NCBI GenBank assembly: GCA_032622095.1
Contig: CP136064.1
Coordinates: forward strand, 214,908,205-214,972,204
Direction: 5' to 3'
Length of the DNA: 64,000 bases
Source: Siphonodentalium dalli
Taxonomy: Eukaryota; Mollusca; Scaphopoda; Gadilida; Siphonodentaliidae
Shown: piece by piece, positions 34,345-46,707 of the stretch
Numbering within the stretch: the first letter of the stretch is position 1
How the letters are laid out: each line of letters begins with the position of its first letter
The notes under the pieces: model-generated
What the model was told of the DNA's origin: nothing
Seen by the model: only the letters and a program-made list of their open reading frames with translations
Databases searched by the model: none
Position numbers and translations under genes: made by a program

Positions 34345-34812
34345 AGGTACTCAATCCGATTAAGCACCCCTAAATTACTATTTCTTTGGCTTCGGGGGTA
34401 AAAAATATTTGATTCGAGTCGAGGAACCCACACATCAAAGCTCAGAGTGATCAGATATCGATTTTTGAAGTTCGTTAATTTCTCGAGATTTGGACCAGTA
34501 ATTTAGTCTGCCTCGTGCTCAAACAGACAAATTGCGGGTGTAAGATGGATAACTCTAAAATCAAGTGGTTATTATTGTTAATAACTAACAACTTGATTTT
34601 AGAATTATCCATCTTTCACCCGCAATTTGTCTGTTTGAGCACGAGGCAGACCAAATTACTGGCCCAGATCTCGAGAAATTAACGAACTTCAAAAATCGAT
34701 ATCTGATCACTCTGAGCTTTGATGTGTGGGTTCCTCGACTCGAATCAAATATTTTTTACCCCCGAAGCCAAAGAAATAGTAATATAGGGGTGCTTAATCG
34801 GATTGAGTACCC
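34345..34812. mobile_element. 468-bp TTAA foldback element
   Basis: AGGTACTCAATCCGATTAAG and its complement ending GAGTACCC, with TTAA at 34341-34344 and 34813-34816. Arms of about 220 bases are nearly identical complements, meeting at a TTATTGTTAATAA loop. The half copy at 9668-9930 is a relative. Confidence 0.92.
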
Positions 34813-34816
34813 TTAA

Positions 34817-35720
34817 GAGTTTTTTGGACTGATTATTATGCTGTAAATGATGTTAGAAAACAAAATGCTAAGACACTTTGTGTAGTTTTGACTATTTTGA
34901 CTTTCCAGTAAACTATTATGCAGCAAAAGTCAATCTTCTAAACTGCATCCCATTTCAGAAATGTTGTAACACCCATGAAAACGAAGGAGATTTGAGATTT
35001 GCTGTGTAAGCATCATCTACATCTCGCTTAACATTGTTTGATCAATTCCATGTTGATAGAGGTGTTGACGTTTCTACTAAATTTAAACCTACACACACTT
35101 AAGCTCTGATATTGTGTAATTAATTGATTATTTTAACCTAGTTTTCACAGAAATTTCAAATAATCTTGCCAAAAATATTGCCAGTTGGAAATTAGTATTG
35201 CCAAATGAGAATTTGTGTTCCATTTGGCAGCGTGAACCCTGTGCTTATTTTTGTTCATGTTGGATTCAGCTTGAGATATAGTTGGAATAAAGTACTACTT
35301 TGGGTACTTACGCTCATTTTTTCTCTCATTATTTTCATGTTTCTGTTTGAAGAAAACTGTCTCATTGTTTTACTCTGGAATTTGTTGAGGAATTGTTTGT
35401 GTCACCATTTGAATAAATATTGATGCTAGTTCAGCGAGGGCTAACTATCTTCAGAGAGTGATGATCATATTGCATAGAACAAATTCACGATTACAATTAC
35501 TTGATAACGCATAAATTTTCTGCAGCCAAAAATACTGGTTGACTAAATAAAGCACTTTGTGATACAAAAATTCATCAAAGTGAATTTTTGAGCCAATGCA
35601 AACACTACTCATAGGCTTATTGATACAGAAAATCTGTTATAGTAAGCTTTCCAACAATGTATAATAATAATTTCATGCCTTTATACCCCTTAATTTTGAA
35701 ACATCGTAAATTCTCTTTGT
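34817..35720. other. Nothing recognised
   Basis: AT-rich intergenic DNA. A 72-codon frame at 35205-35423 is hydrophobic and repeat-free but has no recognisable domain, so I do not call it. Confidence 0.45.
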
Positions 35721-35877
35721 CAGGATTTAGTCGGAAATATGGCTTGTTGCCATTCATCGGGAAGCTCTCACTGAGAGCTTTCAGATGAATGGCAACAAGC
35801 CATATTTCCGACTAAATCCTGAAAAGTTATCCATAATTCTGCTGTGGTTAAGGAGTCAATTATTTAGGGCATTACTG
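35721..35877. mobile_element. TA-target foldback MITE, copy 8 (left end missing)
   Basis: Starts within the left arm at CAGGATTTAGTCGGAAATAT and ends GGGCATTACTG, then TA. Confidence 0.88.
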
Positions 35878-36269
35878 TATTTGACATATTCAAACTAGGC
35901 CTTTATCTTCATTATTGTATGTGAATCGGCCGAACAGATGGTTGCAAACAACTCCTCAACACATCCAGGGGTTCTGGCATTTAATCTCATTTCTCATTCA
36001 ATATAATATTTATTTATTTATTTATTTATTTCAGACTCTGTGATAGTAACTAAATTCATATACATACGGCCAAATAAATACAGATGTTCCCAGGCACCTC
36101 CTTCATAACCTGAAGAGATCCTTATTGGAAAATTGTAGGATTTATTCCATAAAATGGTCTATGGTCTATACGAAGTACATTAATAAATTTCTAGAATTCT
36201 TGAAACAATTCAAAGCCTCTCTCCCCTCATTCATATAGAATTGCCTGAGAACATCACATTTATTTGTAA
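35878..36269. repeat. Flank with (TTTA)n microsatellite
   Basis: About six TTTA units at 36009-36032; nothing else recognised. Confidence 0.75.
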
Positions 36270-36515
36270 CCCTTTCTTTACTAAATACTCATTGACGAGT
36301 AGTTCCCTTAGGAAATGTTCAGGTAACAAGTTCAACAAATGGCCTTGCCGTTGAACTTATTATCTGAACATTCCCCACCAATGAATAGGAAACTTTCTAC
36401 ACTTGTATAATCTGTCATCTGCTTATATTCTTAAACATCCTTCTAGATGAAAAATAGACCATTCCGATGTATACTTTTATAACTGAATAGGACAATCCAC
36501 TTGGTAAAGAAAGGG
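36270..36515. mobile_element. TTAA element, family E (246 bp)
   Basis: CCCTTTCTTTACTAAATAC to GGTAAAGAAAGGG, TTAA at 36516-36519 (left flank GTAA). Inner inverted pair GTTCAGGTAACAAGTTCAAC / GTTGAACTTATTATCTGAAC. Confidence 0.82.
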
Positions 36516-36807
36516 TTAATTGTCTAAGCATATGATCGAGGGTTGTGTGCTTTTCCTCACTCTCAGTGTTTTGTTTGTTGACAAACATCGATTCAAATTC
36601 AAATGTCTTTGCTCTATATATTATTAAACTGCCAATTTTTAACCTTTGCCTGTCACATTGTGAGATTGCAATATTTATTTTTGAATGGTAATATTGAGCT
36701 AGTTCAAGTTTCTTTCGTTTTCTGGCAAGTGACCTTGGTAATGAGAAATATTAGAAATGACGCGACTGCCATCTGGGCTTAAATAAGCACCACAGAGGAC
36801 CCTATAT

Positions 36808-36930
36808 AAGCAGAATGAGGTCCCCATAGGGTGAATTTGGTGATGCTAGCCCACTGTGTGGGATAGCATCACTAAATTCACCCTCTGGGGACCTCATTCT
36901 GCAAATGACAGGAAAACTATTTCAAGGCTT
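36808..36930. mobile_element. D-family element (left part truncated)
   Basis: GCAGAATGAGGTCCCCATAG pairs with CCTCTGGGGACCTCATTCTG; the right sub-terminal continues to CTATTTCAAGGCTT. 36516-36807 before it shows nothing else. Confidence 0.8.
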
Positions 36931-37080
36931 CATTTTCTTCACCATATGCTTCATATTTTAGTTCATTACTTATCACGAGCATAAACCAATCAATGGCGCT
37001 TTATATTTACTTGTGTCTGTTTCTACTAAGGTCTTATGCTGGTGAAGACAATTGAACATTGATCTAATATTGAATCTTAA

Positions 37081-37421
37081 AGGGAGACTGTACACTAAAT
37101 CCAGTCATTTATGGGTCCATCTCCTTTATTACTCAACAGAAAATATCCAACAAATGAATGAATTTGAGCCATGGATTAGTGCAAAATAAACTCATTTACT
37201 TTATGAACGATGGTAAACAACATGGTAATTATAATGAATAATGGCTCGAGTCATTAACTCATTTTCATTATAATTACCATGTTGTTTACGTCGTTCACAG
37301 AGCACATGAGTGTATTTTGCACTCATCCATGGCTCAAATTCATCCATTTGTTACATATATCCTGTTGAGTATAACAGGAGATGATCCCGTAAATGGTCAG
37401 ATTTAGTGTACAGTACCCCTT
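37081..37421. mobile_element. TTAA element, family G (about 340 bp)
   Basis: AGGGAGACTGTACACTAAAT and its complement ATTTAGTGTACAGTACCCC. TTAA lies immediately left and at 37422-37425. The arms pair over much of their length (GAGCCATGGATTAGTGCA with TGCACTCATCCATGGCTC) around a CATTATAATTACCATGTTGT pair. Confidence 0.85.
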
Positions 37422-37587
37422 TTAAATATATTTTTGTTTTTTGACTGTTTCTGATGCAGATGTAGAGTGATATATAACACTGAATATATTATAATTTTTT
37501 TCTTTTTGCTGACAAGGCAAGGGTTAAAATTAACATGACAAGAGCTTGCTTGGCCTTCATCCTCTTTATTAGTTATGCATTATTTCC

Positions 37588-37780
37588 AAGCCATGAAATA
37601 GTGTGCCTGTCATTTGCAGAATGAGGTCCCCAGAGGGTGAATTTAGTGATGCTATCCCGCATAGCGGGCTAGCATCACAAAATTCACCTTCTGGAGCATC
37701 CCGCTATGCGGGGTAGCATCACTAAATTCACCCTCTGGGGACCTCATTCTGCAAATGACAGACACACTATTTCAAGGCTT
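37588..37780. mobile_element. D-family element (complete)
   Basis: AAGCCATGAAATAGTGTG plus TTGCAGAATGAGGTCCCCAG, with the complement ending CACACTATTTCAAGGCTT. TIR of about 75 bases. The middle holds two GCATAGCGGG-type palindromes. A short direct target duplication is not clear. Confidence 0.85.
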
Positions 37781-38558
37781 GATTATTTCGTACTCATTTT
37801 TTTTTTGGCTCTCTTGCATAAATCTGGAAAGAAACTATAATTAGGACACATTCCCTTGCTAATTTTCCGCTCTGAAATGCTCAGTGATGTCAGCTTATCT
37901 TGTTTTTTGGCACCATCAACAGATATTGGGCTGTAATTATTTTTCATAAAGTCTCATGTCCCCATGTCATTACATAAATTTATTGAATTTTTTTAGATCT
38001 AGGATATCTCCTTATTGATGGTTGGCATTTACCTGGGCCAAACAAAGTATTGTTTTCTTTTCTTGGAAGTTCTTCAATCAAATTTGTTAAGACACCAAAC
38101 TTACAGTCTTGTTTTTTTAATTTTATACATATACTGTGCAAATTTATTCCCAAATTGATGGAAAAAAACGATTTTCAATTCCCATCAAACCCTTGTCATT
38201 TGTCTTTTTCAGCAGTTGAGGATCTCATATCCCTGAATCTCACATTATCATTGACTTTCATTGTCCACAACAAGAATTAAATGTGTTGATGGATAAGAAT
38301 ATTCTTCACAATTGATTGACTTAATATATAAGAAAAGAATCATCATGCATCATCTTGTTTGAGGTATCGTAAATGCAACTTGTCTTATCGAAACAGATTA
38401 CCAAATCTTTGCAAAATCAATTAAAATTGTCAAGTGTATGTAAGCTCTAAATTTGTGTAAACAACATTTATAGAACTATCCAGTTGGGAAAAGCTATATT
38501 CCTAACTCATTTTTTAAGCCTTTGTGATATAACAGGATACTCACTAATGAGTAGTTAT
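37781..38558. other. Nothing recognised
   Basis: AT-rich. A 76-codon frame at 38050-38280 lacks any recognisable feature. Confidence 0.45.
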
Positions 38559-38802
38559 CCCTTTCTATACTAAATACTTATTGACAAGTAGTTCCCTTAG
38601 GAAATGTTCAGATAATAAGTTCAACAAATGACTATTGAGCTTATTATCTGAACATTTCCCACTGATGAATATGAGTTCTTATGCACTTGTATTATCTGTC
38701 TGCCGTCTGCTTTTATTACCTGAACATCCCTCCAAATGAATAATAGACTATTCCAATGTATACTTTTTTAACTGAATGGGAGAATCAATAGTATAGAAAG
38801 GA
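38559..38802. mobile_element. TTAA element, family E (about 244 bp)
   Basis: CCCTTTCTATACTAAATACT to CAATAGTATAGAAAGG. Flanks TTAT and ATAA are decayed TTAA. A related right-arm fragment lies at 38926-39005. Confidence 0.78.
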
Positions 38803-39005
38803 ATAATTTTTAGAGATGTTAAGGCAAGCTAATAACAGAAGCCTATGGGTTTTTGTTGAATTAAGTATTTCAACATCTTTACAAATTAATGAATGGGAAT
38901 CTACAGGCTGTGGTTTGCTGATATTATCAGACCATCCCTACATACAAAGAATATACCATTCCTATGTATACCTTTAGAGCTGAATGGGATAATCCATTCA
39001 AATGT

Positions 39006-42000
39006 TTTATCTTGGCTATATTATATTCTTCAAACTGAAATGATCATCTATGGAAATTTGTTCACTGCTGATGATGAAGTTTGTTTGTATTTCCTTATGT
39101 CACATGATGATTTCTTCTATAGCACACAAACTAGATTTGTTTTCATATTAGGTAACTTAGACGGAAACGGTCTCGCCGTTCATTGAAAGGTGCTAAATGT
39201 CAATTTGTTCAACGCTCACATGACTTCTTTTATCTCTCGTCTTTTGATTTGCACCCATCATTGTTGTAACTGCATATGCATGTTTTTTCTCAGAGGTTAA
39301 AACCACACATAGTATTGGAGATCCTTATTACATTATTATATATTATATTATATTATATATCATCGAAAGGATGAAGTTTTCGAAGAATAATTATTTATTG
39401 AAGTTATCTGTAGACTAAATAAGCCATTGAGAAGACATATGAAGTTCTGTTGCTGATATGTGGAAGTTTGTTTTGAGTGTGCCTGTAATTTGTAAATGAG
39501 AATGTCAATATCAATCATAACATTGGTCTAATCAAGCTCTAGATTCAAACACTGATGTTTCACAGGATATCATAGAATATAAAGGGGATCCCCTTTCTGT
39601 AATTGAAGAGAGATTTTTATCACTTGGTTGACATTTTTAGGCCACGTTTGACACACCTGGGCCACATCAGTGCTGTATCTTGGGAGTTTTCAGTTCTATT
39701 TTAATCCAAATGTTCTACAAATTAATTATTTTGTAGGATATTTATTAGTATAATAAATGTTGGAAGACTATGTGTGGTTTTAGTACAATACTCTATTTTT
39801 TACAAATGAAAAATATCTTTTATCTGCAACCCTATCTAATCCAGACTTCACTTTCCAAGTTTTATTCAGCACACTGTAAGTTTGTGTTCAGGATTAATTT
39901 GAACTTTTAAGCTGATTGAACACTGTGTAAACATAGGCATGTATTTAAGACTTTGAATAGATATTTACTTGCATTTGCTTTCACAGTGTGTATCTAATAT
40001 TGTTCGAAACTGAAACCATTTTGAATTTTCCTGGTATTTGATCTAACATAGATACTATGCACAAACTGAAAATAATTTCAGACTACAAGACTGCAGCATT
40101 TTAATACATTATTGTAAGGTTTATGGAAAAAAAAAACTAAGACATAAGTTGTCGTAATTCAAGGCATGTGTTTATACCTATGAAGATTCCCTTTGTCTGC
40201 ATCCTCCTCCCTGCCATAATTCATAGCCTTCTCACTTTCTCCACTTGATATAGGGATTTTTTTACGCAACATGGGCCGAAAATGAACCCTATCCCAATGG
40301 GAAAAGTCATGTTTTTCCCCCAAATTTCTGTCCCTAAAATTCCCCAACTCACAGAAAGTTTTGTGAACAAGAGACAAGGACTTCCCCTCATTTTTATGAA
40401 TATGTTCTTATCCTCTTGCTTCATTTCATTAGCATAAAATAGGAACAAACAATCCAAGAAACACATTAAACTCTTAGATTACGCTGAGTTGACTTTTTCA
40501 CGATGAAAATACTTGTTTCTATATTTTCTATATTTTCCAATTACAGGTCTCTGGAGCAAATTTTCGCAGTCAAAAGAGGCCGGGACCCTTTCCCAAAATG
40601 GTTAGAAAAATCCCTGTCATATATCACTGTTAATTTTGCTGTTTATCTCACCATTTTCAGTAAAGCTGAACTCTACTTTGTTTTCTAAGTGCAATCAATA
40701 CTACTATCATATTTCTCCCAAATCAGGTTAGAATATCTCATTTAAGTCATTTATTATGTCCATAGTCTCCCCATTAAAATACTGGTTTTCCCCACTAAAA
40801 TATTGGTAGGGTACCTCAATCCAGCAATTTATGGCCAACTTCTACAACAATCACTGTAAAACGTAAAGTGTTTTTTTGATTTGAGTCAAAGATGAGTTAT
40901 AATAAACCTGTTTATGACAGAGAACAAAACGATATTTATACTAGTAATCAAAATTGGTCAAGAACTACAATCAGGTAGACTGACGTACATGTACATGTGT
41001 AACCATATTTGTCATGGAAATATAACATTTCCTCTCTGAAATGTGTGGGTTTTTTTTTCTTTTTTTCCGAACAGACTTTTTGTTCTGAAATAGATCTGAC
41101 AGTCTTTAGTTTCCAGTTCTTCAAATACCGTAGTAGTTATTTTAGCTCCTCCTAAGAAAATTAATTTTCTGTCATTTTACAGGTAACTACACCTCAATAT
41201 TCCTAGTCTATAAAATGTGTTGCTTGAAATTAAATTTGTTGTGTTCATCGCCGTACACTATCTGCTCATTTACAAACTGCATTTTATATTTATGTATTCG
41301 CTGCATGCTCATTCAATTGCTTGCCCAATACGAGTGCCGTAAATTTAATTGACAGGGATATTGATAAGATGGACCATCCCTTCCCAAGCATTGTTTTATG
41401 AGGCATGGTCACTATTGGATATATGAATAATAAATCACAGATCAATGGACGGTCATCTGAATAGCATAGAGCAAGCTTCCATTGTCCATGCCAGCCTCGA
41501 AATCAACTGTACCAGATGCTGACATTGTTAGAAATCCAACCCATGCCTCTACGACCATACAGTTTATACCCAGACCTAGTTGGAGTTGTCTTGTTTGTAT
41601 GTGAACATTTCATATAAAAAAAATGTCCATAATTTACTGTTAAGTATTTCTCATGGTACATATATCACCGAACATAATAACGTGCGATAATATCAAAGCT
41701 AATTTTATCATCAACAATATTCCTTGATCTGTGGCAACAGTATTGCTCCACTTGGAAAAGTGCAAAATTTCCAATACAATATGTCACCGGAGATACACAA
41801 GATGAAACTTCACACTTGCAATGCACGATTCTTATCTATACTGATATTAATTGCAAGTGTTTACACAGGATTTTGTCCATGCTTGAAGGTAAAATCTTTT
41901 GTCCAAAATATCCTATACCACCTCGATAAACAGATTCCTGTATTAGGAAGAGGACTCGTGAGTTTTACAGTGGGATGGGTTAATGGAACTCTGACCAAAT

Positions 42001-44013
42001 AACAAATTCATTGTATCATGTGGGGAGCCTCACAGAGATAGAAGAATGCACTGCTGAGTGTCATCTGCTCCTCTATTTGTGGGGTTCCGTATGGGGGCAT
42101 CAGATCTGATAAATGCAGATTCAGTATATCTTATACAGTGCAGCTGTACAGTGTTGGAAATTGATGAAACTCAAACTGGAGTTAATCACACCTCTGCAGT
42201 TACTTCCTAGTTATAGTTGCTATGTCTTACAAGGGCTGGTGACTTTATTCTCTGCAGAGCATAAAAACACCTTGCAAGGTGTGTTAACCTTGTCAAAGTC
42301 ACAAATGCTATTTAAAGTCTAATGTGAAGATAATCATAAGAGCTATTTAGACGATCCAAAAGTAGTTTTGACAGTCGAGAAAAAGTCAATCAACGATGTG
42401 TTATGAATATTAATATCATTGCATATTTTCGATGTGACGTGTTTTTCATTTCACAAAGCTGTTATAGCACTATTAATTTGAACTGAAAACTGAAAACAAA
42501 CTGGAACTTCAGTTATGTCTGCAATTCACACTTTTATCAGATTTAGAGAATTATAGTTCCGAAAGTATATAAGCATGCCATAGAGAAATGATAGAAGCCA
42601 TGCTGACCTGTAGGATCTTCTACCAACGTGTCATTGAATCCATTCGAGAATCTAAAGTTTCCTCACAAGTTGTCTTTCTGCACATTTATATTATTATGCA
42701 ACACAATGTTGCGACAATAAAGTGAGAATGCCACGTAATTGCACATGCTTCATGATGCACATGCAACTTTCACCAAATGAGTTCACATGTATATTGTTTA
42801 TTTATCATTATTTATTTTTACACCTTTTGATCCGAATGCCTGAGGGTAATACTGTTCGACAGAAGAGGGATTATTGATCAATTAATTAATTTTATTTGTC
42901 AACTCCAATCGGCTTATTTCATCAAGATGGAAGCTATTAACATTGCTCCAATATTGAAGTCATAATGGCTTCTGTTACACAATTTGATTTAACATAAGCA
43001 CCATTATTTGTTGGCTTTTGGCTTGGAATCTGGTATTATGTTTTATTCAATGACTATCACTGTTAATAAATACCTTCGCACACCTGGGCATTTTGAAAAT
43101 CATGGAAAGAAGCTATATTTTCATTTAAACAGCAAATTAAATTACACCACCGACAGGCTGCTTTGCTGGCTATGAACTTTGTCATAATGCGATTGGTCAG
43201 TTCCCGCTGTCTGTCAAAAATCTGAAATCTGTCAATTAAGTCAGCATTGTCAGTATAATTTCCAGGCCTTCTGTCTTTGTCTTGTAGATTTCCTTTTTCA
43301 ATTTTTCTACCTCATGCTCATCACGGTTTTCATAAAAAATTTGTTTTTGAGAAGCCCTGCCCCGTTTTTGTCTCCTGCACTCTGGTGGTGATATTACAGA
43401 AAACCTAGTGTTTTTTACAAGCCTTTTTCTTATGGCGTTGTTTGCAGACCGAGAGTTGATTTCAGCATGTTTTCTTATTGACTATTGTTATACTATTTAA
43501 TCTTGTTTATCTATCAAACCTGCGTCATATTGCAGCTGTTTACAGAAGAGTTACCAAAAAACAAGTTCCTCACATATTCCAGCCAATATTGGATATGGAA
43601 TCATAATTGTACAACATCCGTAACATAATGCGTTTAATCATCCTTTCAACCAAGATGTTTTGACTAGAGTAATTTCTGCATTATATTCGGTGCTTATTTC
43701 CTGAAATAGCAGGATTTCATGGCCTTACTTTGTCATCAATTGGCGAATAAGTTTATTGGGACAATTTTAACCTGGAGAATTAGAGTCCTGTTGCAGTTTG
43801 AAGCCTGGAATTATGCTCACTTTTGGTACAACGCAGTCAAGTTCCAGCAATCAAAATAGGTTGATAACTGCATTAAATGCTTTTATATATGGACTTTATA
43901 CGTGACAGAAAGTCTTCTTCAAATCATAAAATTTAGACAAATTAAATGAAGACTTTTCTTCAGAATCTTCAGATTGGAACAATAGTAAAAATAAAGACTT
44001 TTAGAGTATTTAA
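39006..44013. other. 5 kb with no recognised element or gene
   Basis: AT-rich sequence, the least repeat-laden part of the window. A TATTATAT run lies at 39333-39360. Open frames of 60-97 codons (38893-39186, 40503-40688, 41724-42002, 42113-42322) show no domain, no splice-linked partner and no codon pattern I can defend. A cryptic host exon cannot be excluded. Confidence 0.45.
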
Positions 44014-44268
44014 TCCTTCCATGACTCGAGCTTCCTGAAATATTGCGAAAACCCTGTGCCAATTCATTCTCTTATATATTCGAGTCTCCCATAGGTAGCC
44101 TCGCATATATAAAAGAATACTTTGGCCTACAAATATTTACCTTGACCCTTGTAAGTCAGTGCATTCTCATATATGTGAGGCTCCCTTTGGGAGACTCGCA
44201 TAATATAAGAGATTGCACTGACACAGGATCTTTAATGCTGCACCAGCGCAGCTCGCATCATGAAAGGG
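44014..44268. mobile_element. TTAA element, family A copy in the 3' flank
   Basis: TTAA at 44010-44013 and 44269-44272; ends TCCTTCCATGACTCGAGCTT and AGCTCGCATCATGAAAGGG. Two core hairpins, slightly decayed. Confidence 0.85.
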
Positions 44269-44272
44269 TTAA

Positions 44273-45639
44273 AGCCTGTAGATCCGTGTATTTGTCAATG
44301 TATTTTATCCCTCCTTCCAAATTACATAGATCTAATTTGGAGGTTCAAGCAAGCAATTTTAAGTCCTAAATGTAGATAGAATTTTCAGGGAAAGATTCTA
44401 AAATAGACATTACTGTTGTGACCTTTACCCCAAGGTTTCTCTATCAAAAACAACTTGGTGTTCTGACAAAATATCTTGGCTGATGATATGCCAAGAAAAT
44501 TATCTGTCCTTTTGATGTGCCTTCATCCACAAAAAGAGATCTTTTACCATTGATCAGGTATAGGTTGTTATTATAGATTAGATCAAGACATTATAAAAGT
44601 TATTGTCAACAGTTTAGAAGAAAGTCAGTTTGATACTGACTTGTTTTAAGTCTGCTAAATTTGTCATTGTCACATGTATAGAGTGTAAACTTTCACCTGA
44701 CCTTGTGGATAACATTGCTCGGGATCGCTAAAACATGGTCAAAAGTTTTCCAGAATCTGAAAATATAAGATATCCATCATGTAATCTTCATTTAATATTG
44801 GATTTGAGGCATTGGATGACAGTATCAAACAAGCAAAATCTGGCTTCTTTTAAGTTGAGATCCTGGCTTATAAGTTCAACCATATATTGGAGAGCCTTGG
44901 TAACATTATGCATGGGGGTCATGTGGCAATGACTGTTCAGCTCCAGTAATGCGTACAGAAATATGTGCAGTTGTCATGAGCAGGTTTGATGGATTGTGTT
45001 TGGGGTTACAGATTTTATGAAATTCTCCCCACTTCGTCTCAATCAACTTGAAATTATTGTATATTCTCCGGTTTTGTTGGAATTGTACATAATAAATCTT
45101 TTTATCTCCCATAGGTATGTGTTTTCTTCTTTCTCTTACAAAATACTTTGTGGGCATTTGCAAATAAGGGGTCACCAAGACCTATTTGCACCCAACGATT
45201 ATTCATTCCTAAAAATAGTGCAACACCAAATGCAGCATATGCCCCCCGATGGTCAGGTTAGAGAGTGGATAAATGGTAAATGTTGTAAGTTCTAAGTCCA
45301 AGAAAAGGAACATCAATGGATTGTATCCTTTCCCCCCGATACTGACCTATCATCACTATTCCGATAGATATTCATATCCAACTTGGTAATAATTAACAAT
45401 TCTAAATTGATGCAAAGATGAAAAGTCTGAGTTGACAAAAATACATGGAAGAAACCAGCCTGTATCTATCCATCAATCCTGGTCTATTAGCAAAACCGGC
45501 ATCCGGCATCCGGCCAAAAACGATAAAAAAAAAACAGGCTACAACACTATATTATAAAGGATACTCAATGTTTGCTCATCCCACTTCAAAACAGAACTTG
45601 CTGACAAGTTGCATTTAGCAGCGAAACCTGTCCGAGTCC
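44273..45639. other. Nothing recognised
   Basis: No supported gene. A hydrophobic-rich frame at 44996-45295 overlaps an opposite-strand frame and has no known domain. Confidence 0.45.
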
Positions 45640-46000
45640 CTTACGAATAATTCATTCCTAAATTGCATTAAAGTCTGACCACTATTACTGGAGTTACAAA
45701 GCAAAATCGTCAAAATTCAATATATTCCTAGTCCAACAAAGGACGTAACAATGAATGGACGAACCCCATAGCAAGTGGGCAAAGTTTTCCCCCTAACTGG
45801 TCTACCAAAGCACAACCAAATCTGATGATACACGCCCATGTTACAAGCTGAAATGCTCATTCGGACGCACAATTTCCAAGTAAAAAAGGGCCATAACTCT
45901 GGTGAAAATGAATGGACGAAACCCATAGTATGTGGGTATCCTTACACCCAAGTTACAATGTTTGTACGGAATGACAGATGTAGCCCTCGACTACATGTCT
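45640..46000. repeat. Degenerate repeat related to the 58600-59046 units
   Basis: GGGCCATAACTCTGG, AATGAATGGACGAA and CCCATAG recur at about 45745 and 45885, like the GGGCCATAACTCTCGCAAAA units near 58970. 46001-46508 shows nothing else. Confidence 0.5.
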
Positions 46001-46508
46001 CAAACCACCATTGGGTTGGGCTGATGTCGGTATTCTTGGTTCTTGAATTTACTCCTGATCACCATTCGCAAATGCTCAAGAATGTCGATTCAAATATAAC
46101 CCATGAGTGCATTGAAATGGAGGATTGGGGGCTATGACAGTGAATTTAAAAGGCAAGTATGTGACAAAACAGCAGCCCTAATTCATTCTATAGTTGTGTT
46201 TTGAAGAATCTGCTGCATCTGTTTTGTTGACGTGTTGAAATTGGAATACACTCCTGGTACGCAATGCTACAACAGCGTTCAGACGTTTGTTACTTAGTTT
46301 CGCTTAACCCTGAATAACCCAAACAATGGAGAGATTCTACACCTGCAAACCTTAATACATGGCATGTAATTGTGCAAGTCATGACATTCTGCAGTCCCAA
46401 GTTTCCTTTAAAGTAAAACAGCTAGCGAAATCGGTAGGGATGATACTGGTTTACATCAAAGTATTGATGCCTTGCTCTATGGCAGACATTACGCACAGAT
46501 TCAGTGGC

Positions 46509-46707
46509 AGGATTTTTTCCGCCAAGGAGAAGCCCTTCAACTGAACTATATGGATTATTATCCTCGGCCTTGTGTTATCAGGAGGGTTAAAATTTATTGT
46601 CCGTTTATTGCCTACTCCGCGGTCAATCAGCGCTCGGATTAGCCCACGCATGAATGCGTCCCGTGCAAATCCCGCGCTCTAACAATTCATCTAGCCAGTT
46701 TTATTTC
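46509..46707. mobile_element. Half foldback element, inverted partner of 51625-51793
   Basis: 46539-46707 is the near-exact reverse complement of 51625-51793 (169 bases). The outer TTTTTTCCGCCAAGGAGAAG end matches, in reverse, 51459-51503. CpG-rich inside (CCGCGGTCAATCAGCGCTCG). Confidence 0.8.

Noticed and set aside
41724-42002. 92-codon frame as a possible host exon
   Set aside because: No recognisable domain, no convincing acceptor/donor pair and no in-phase partner exon nearby.
44043-44369. 108-codon frame in the 3' flank
   Set aside because: It is translated family A element; equivalent frames appear in other copies of the same MITE.
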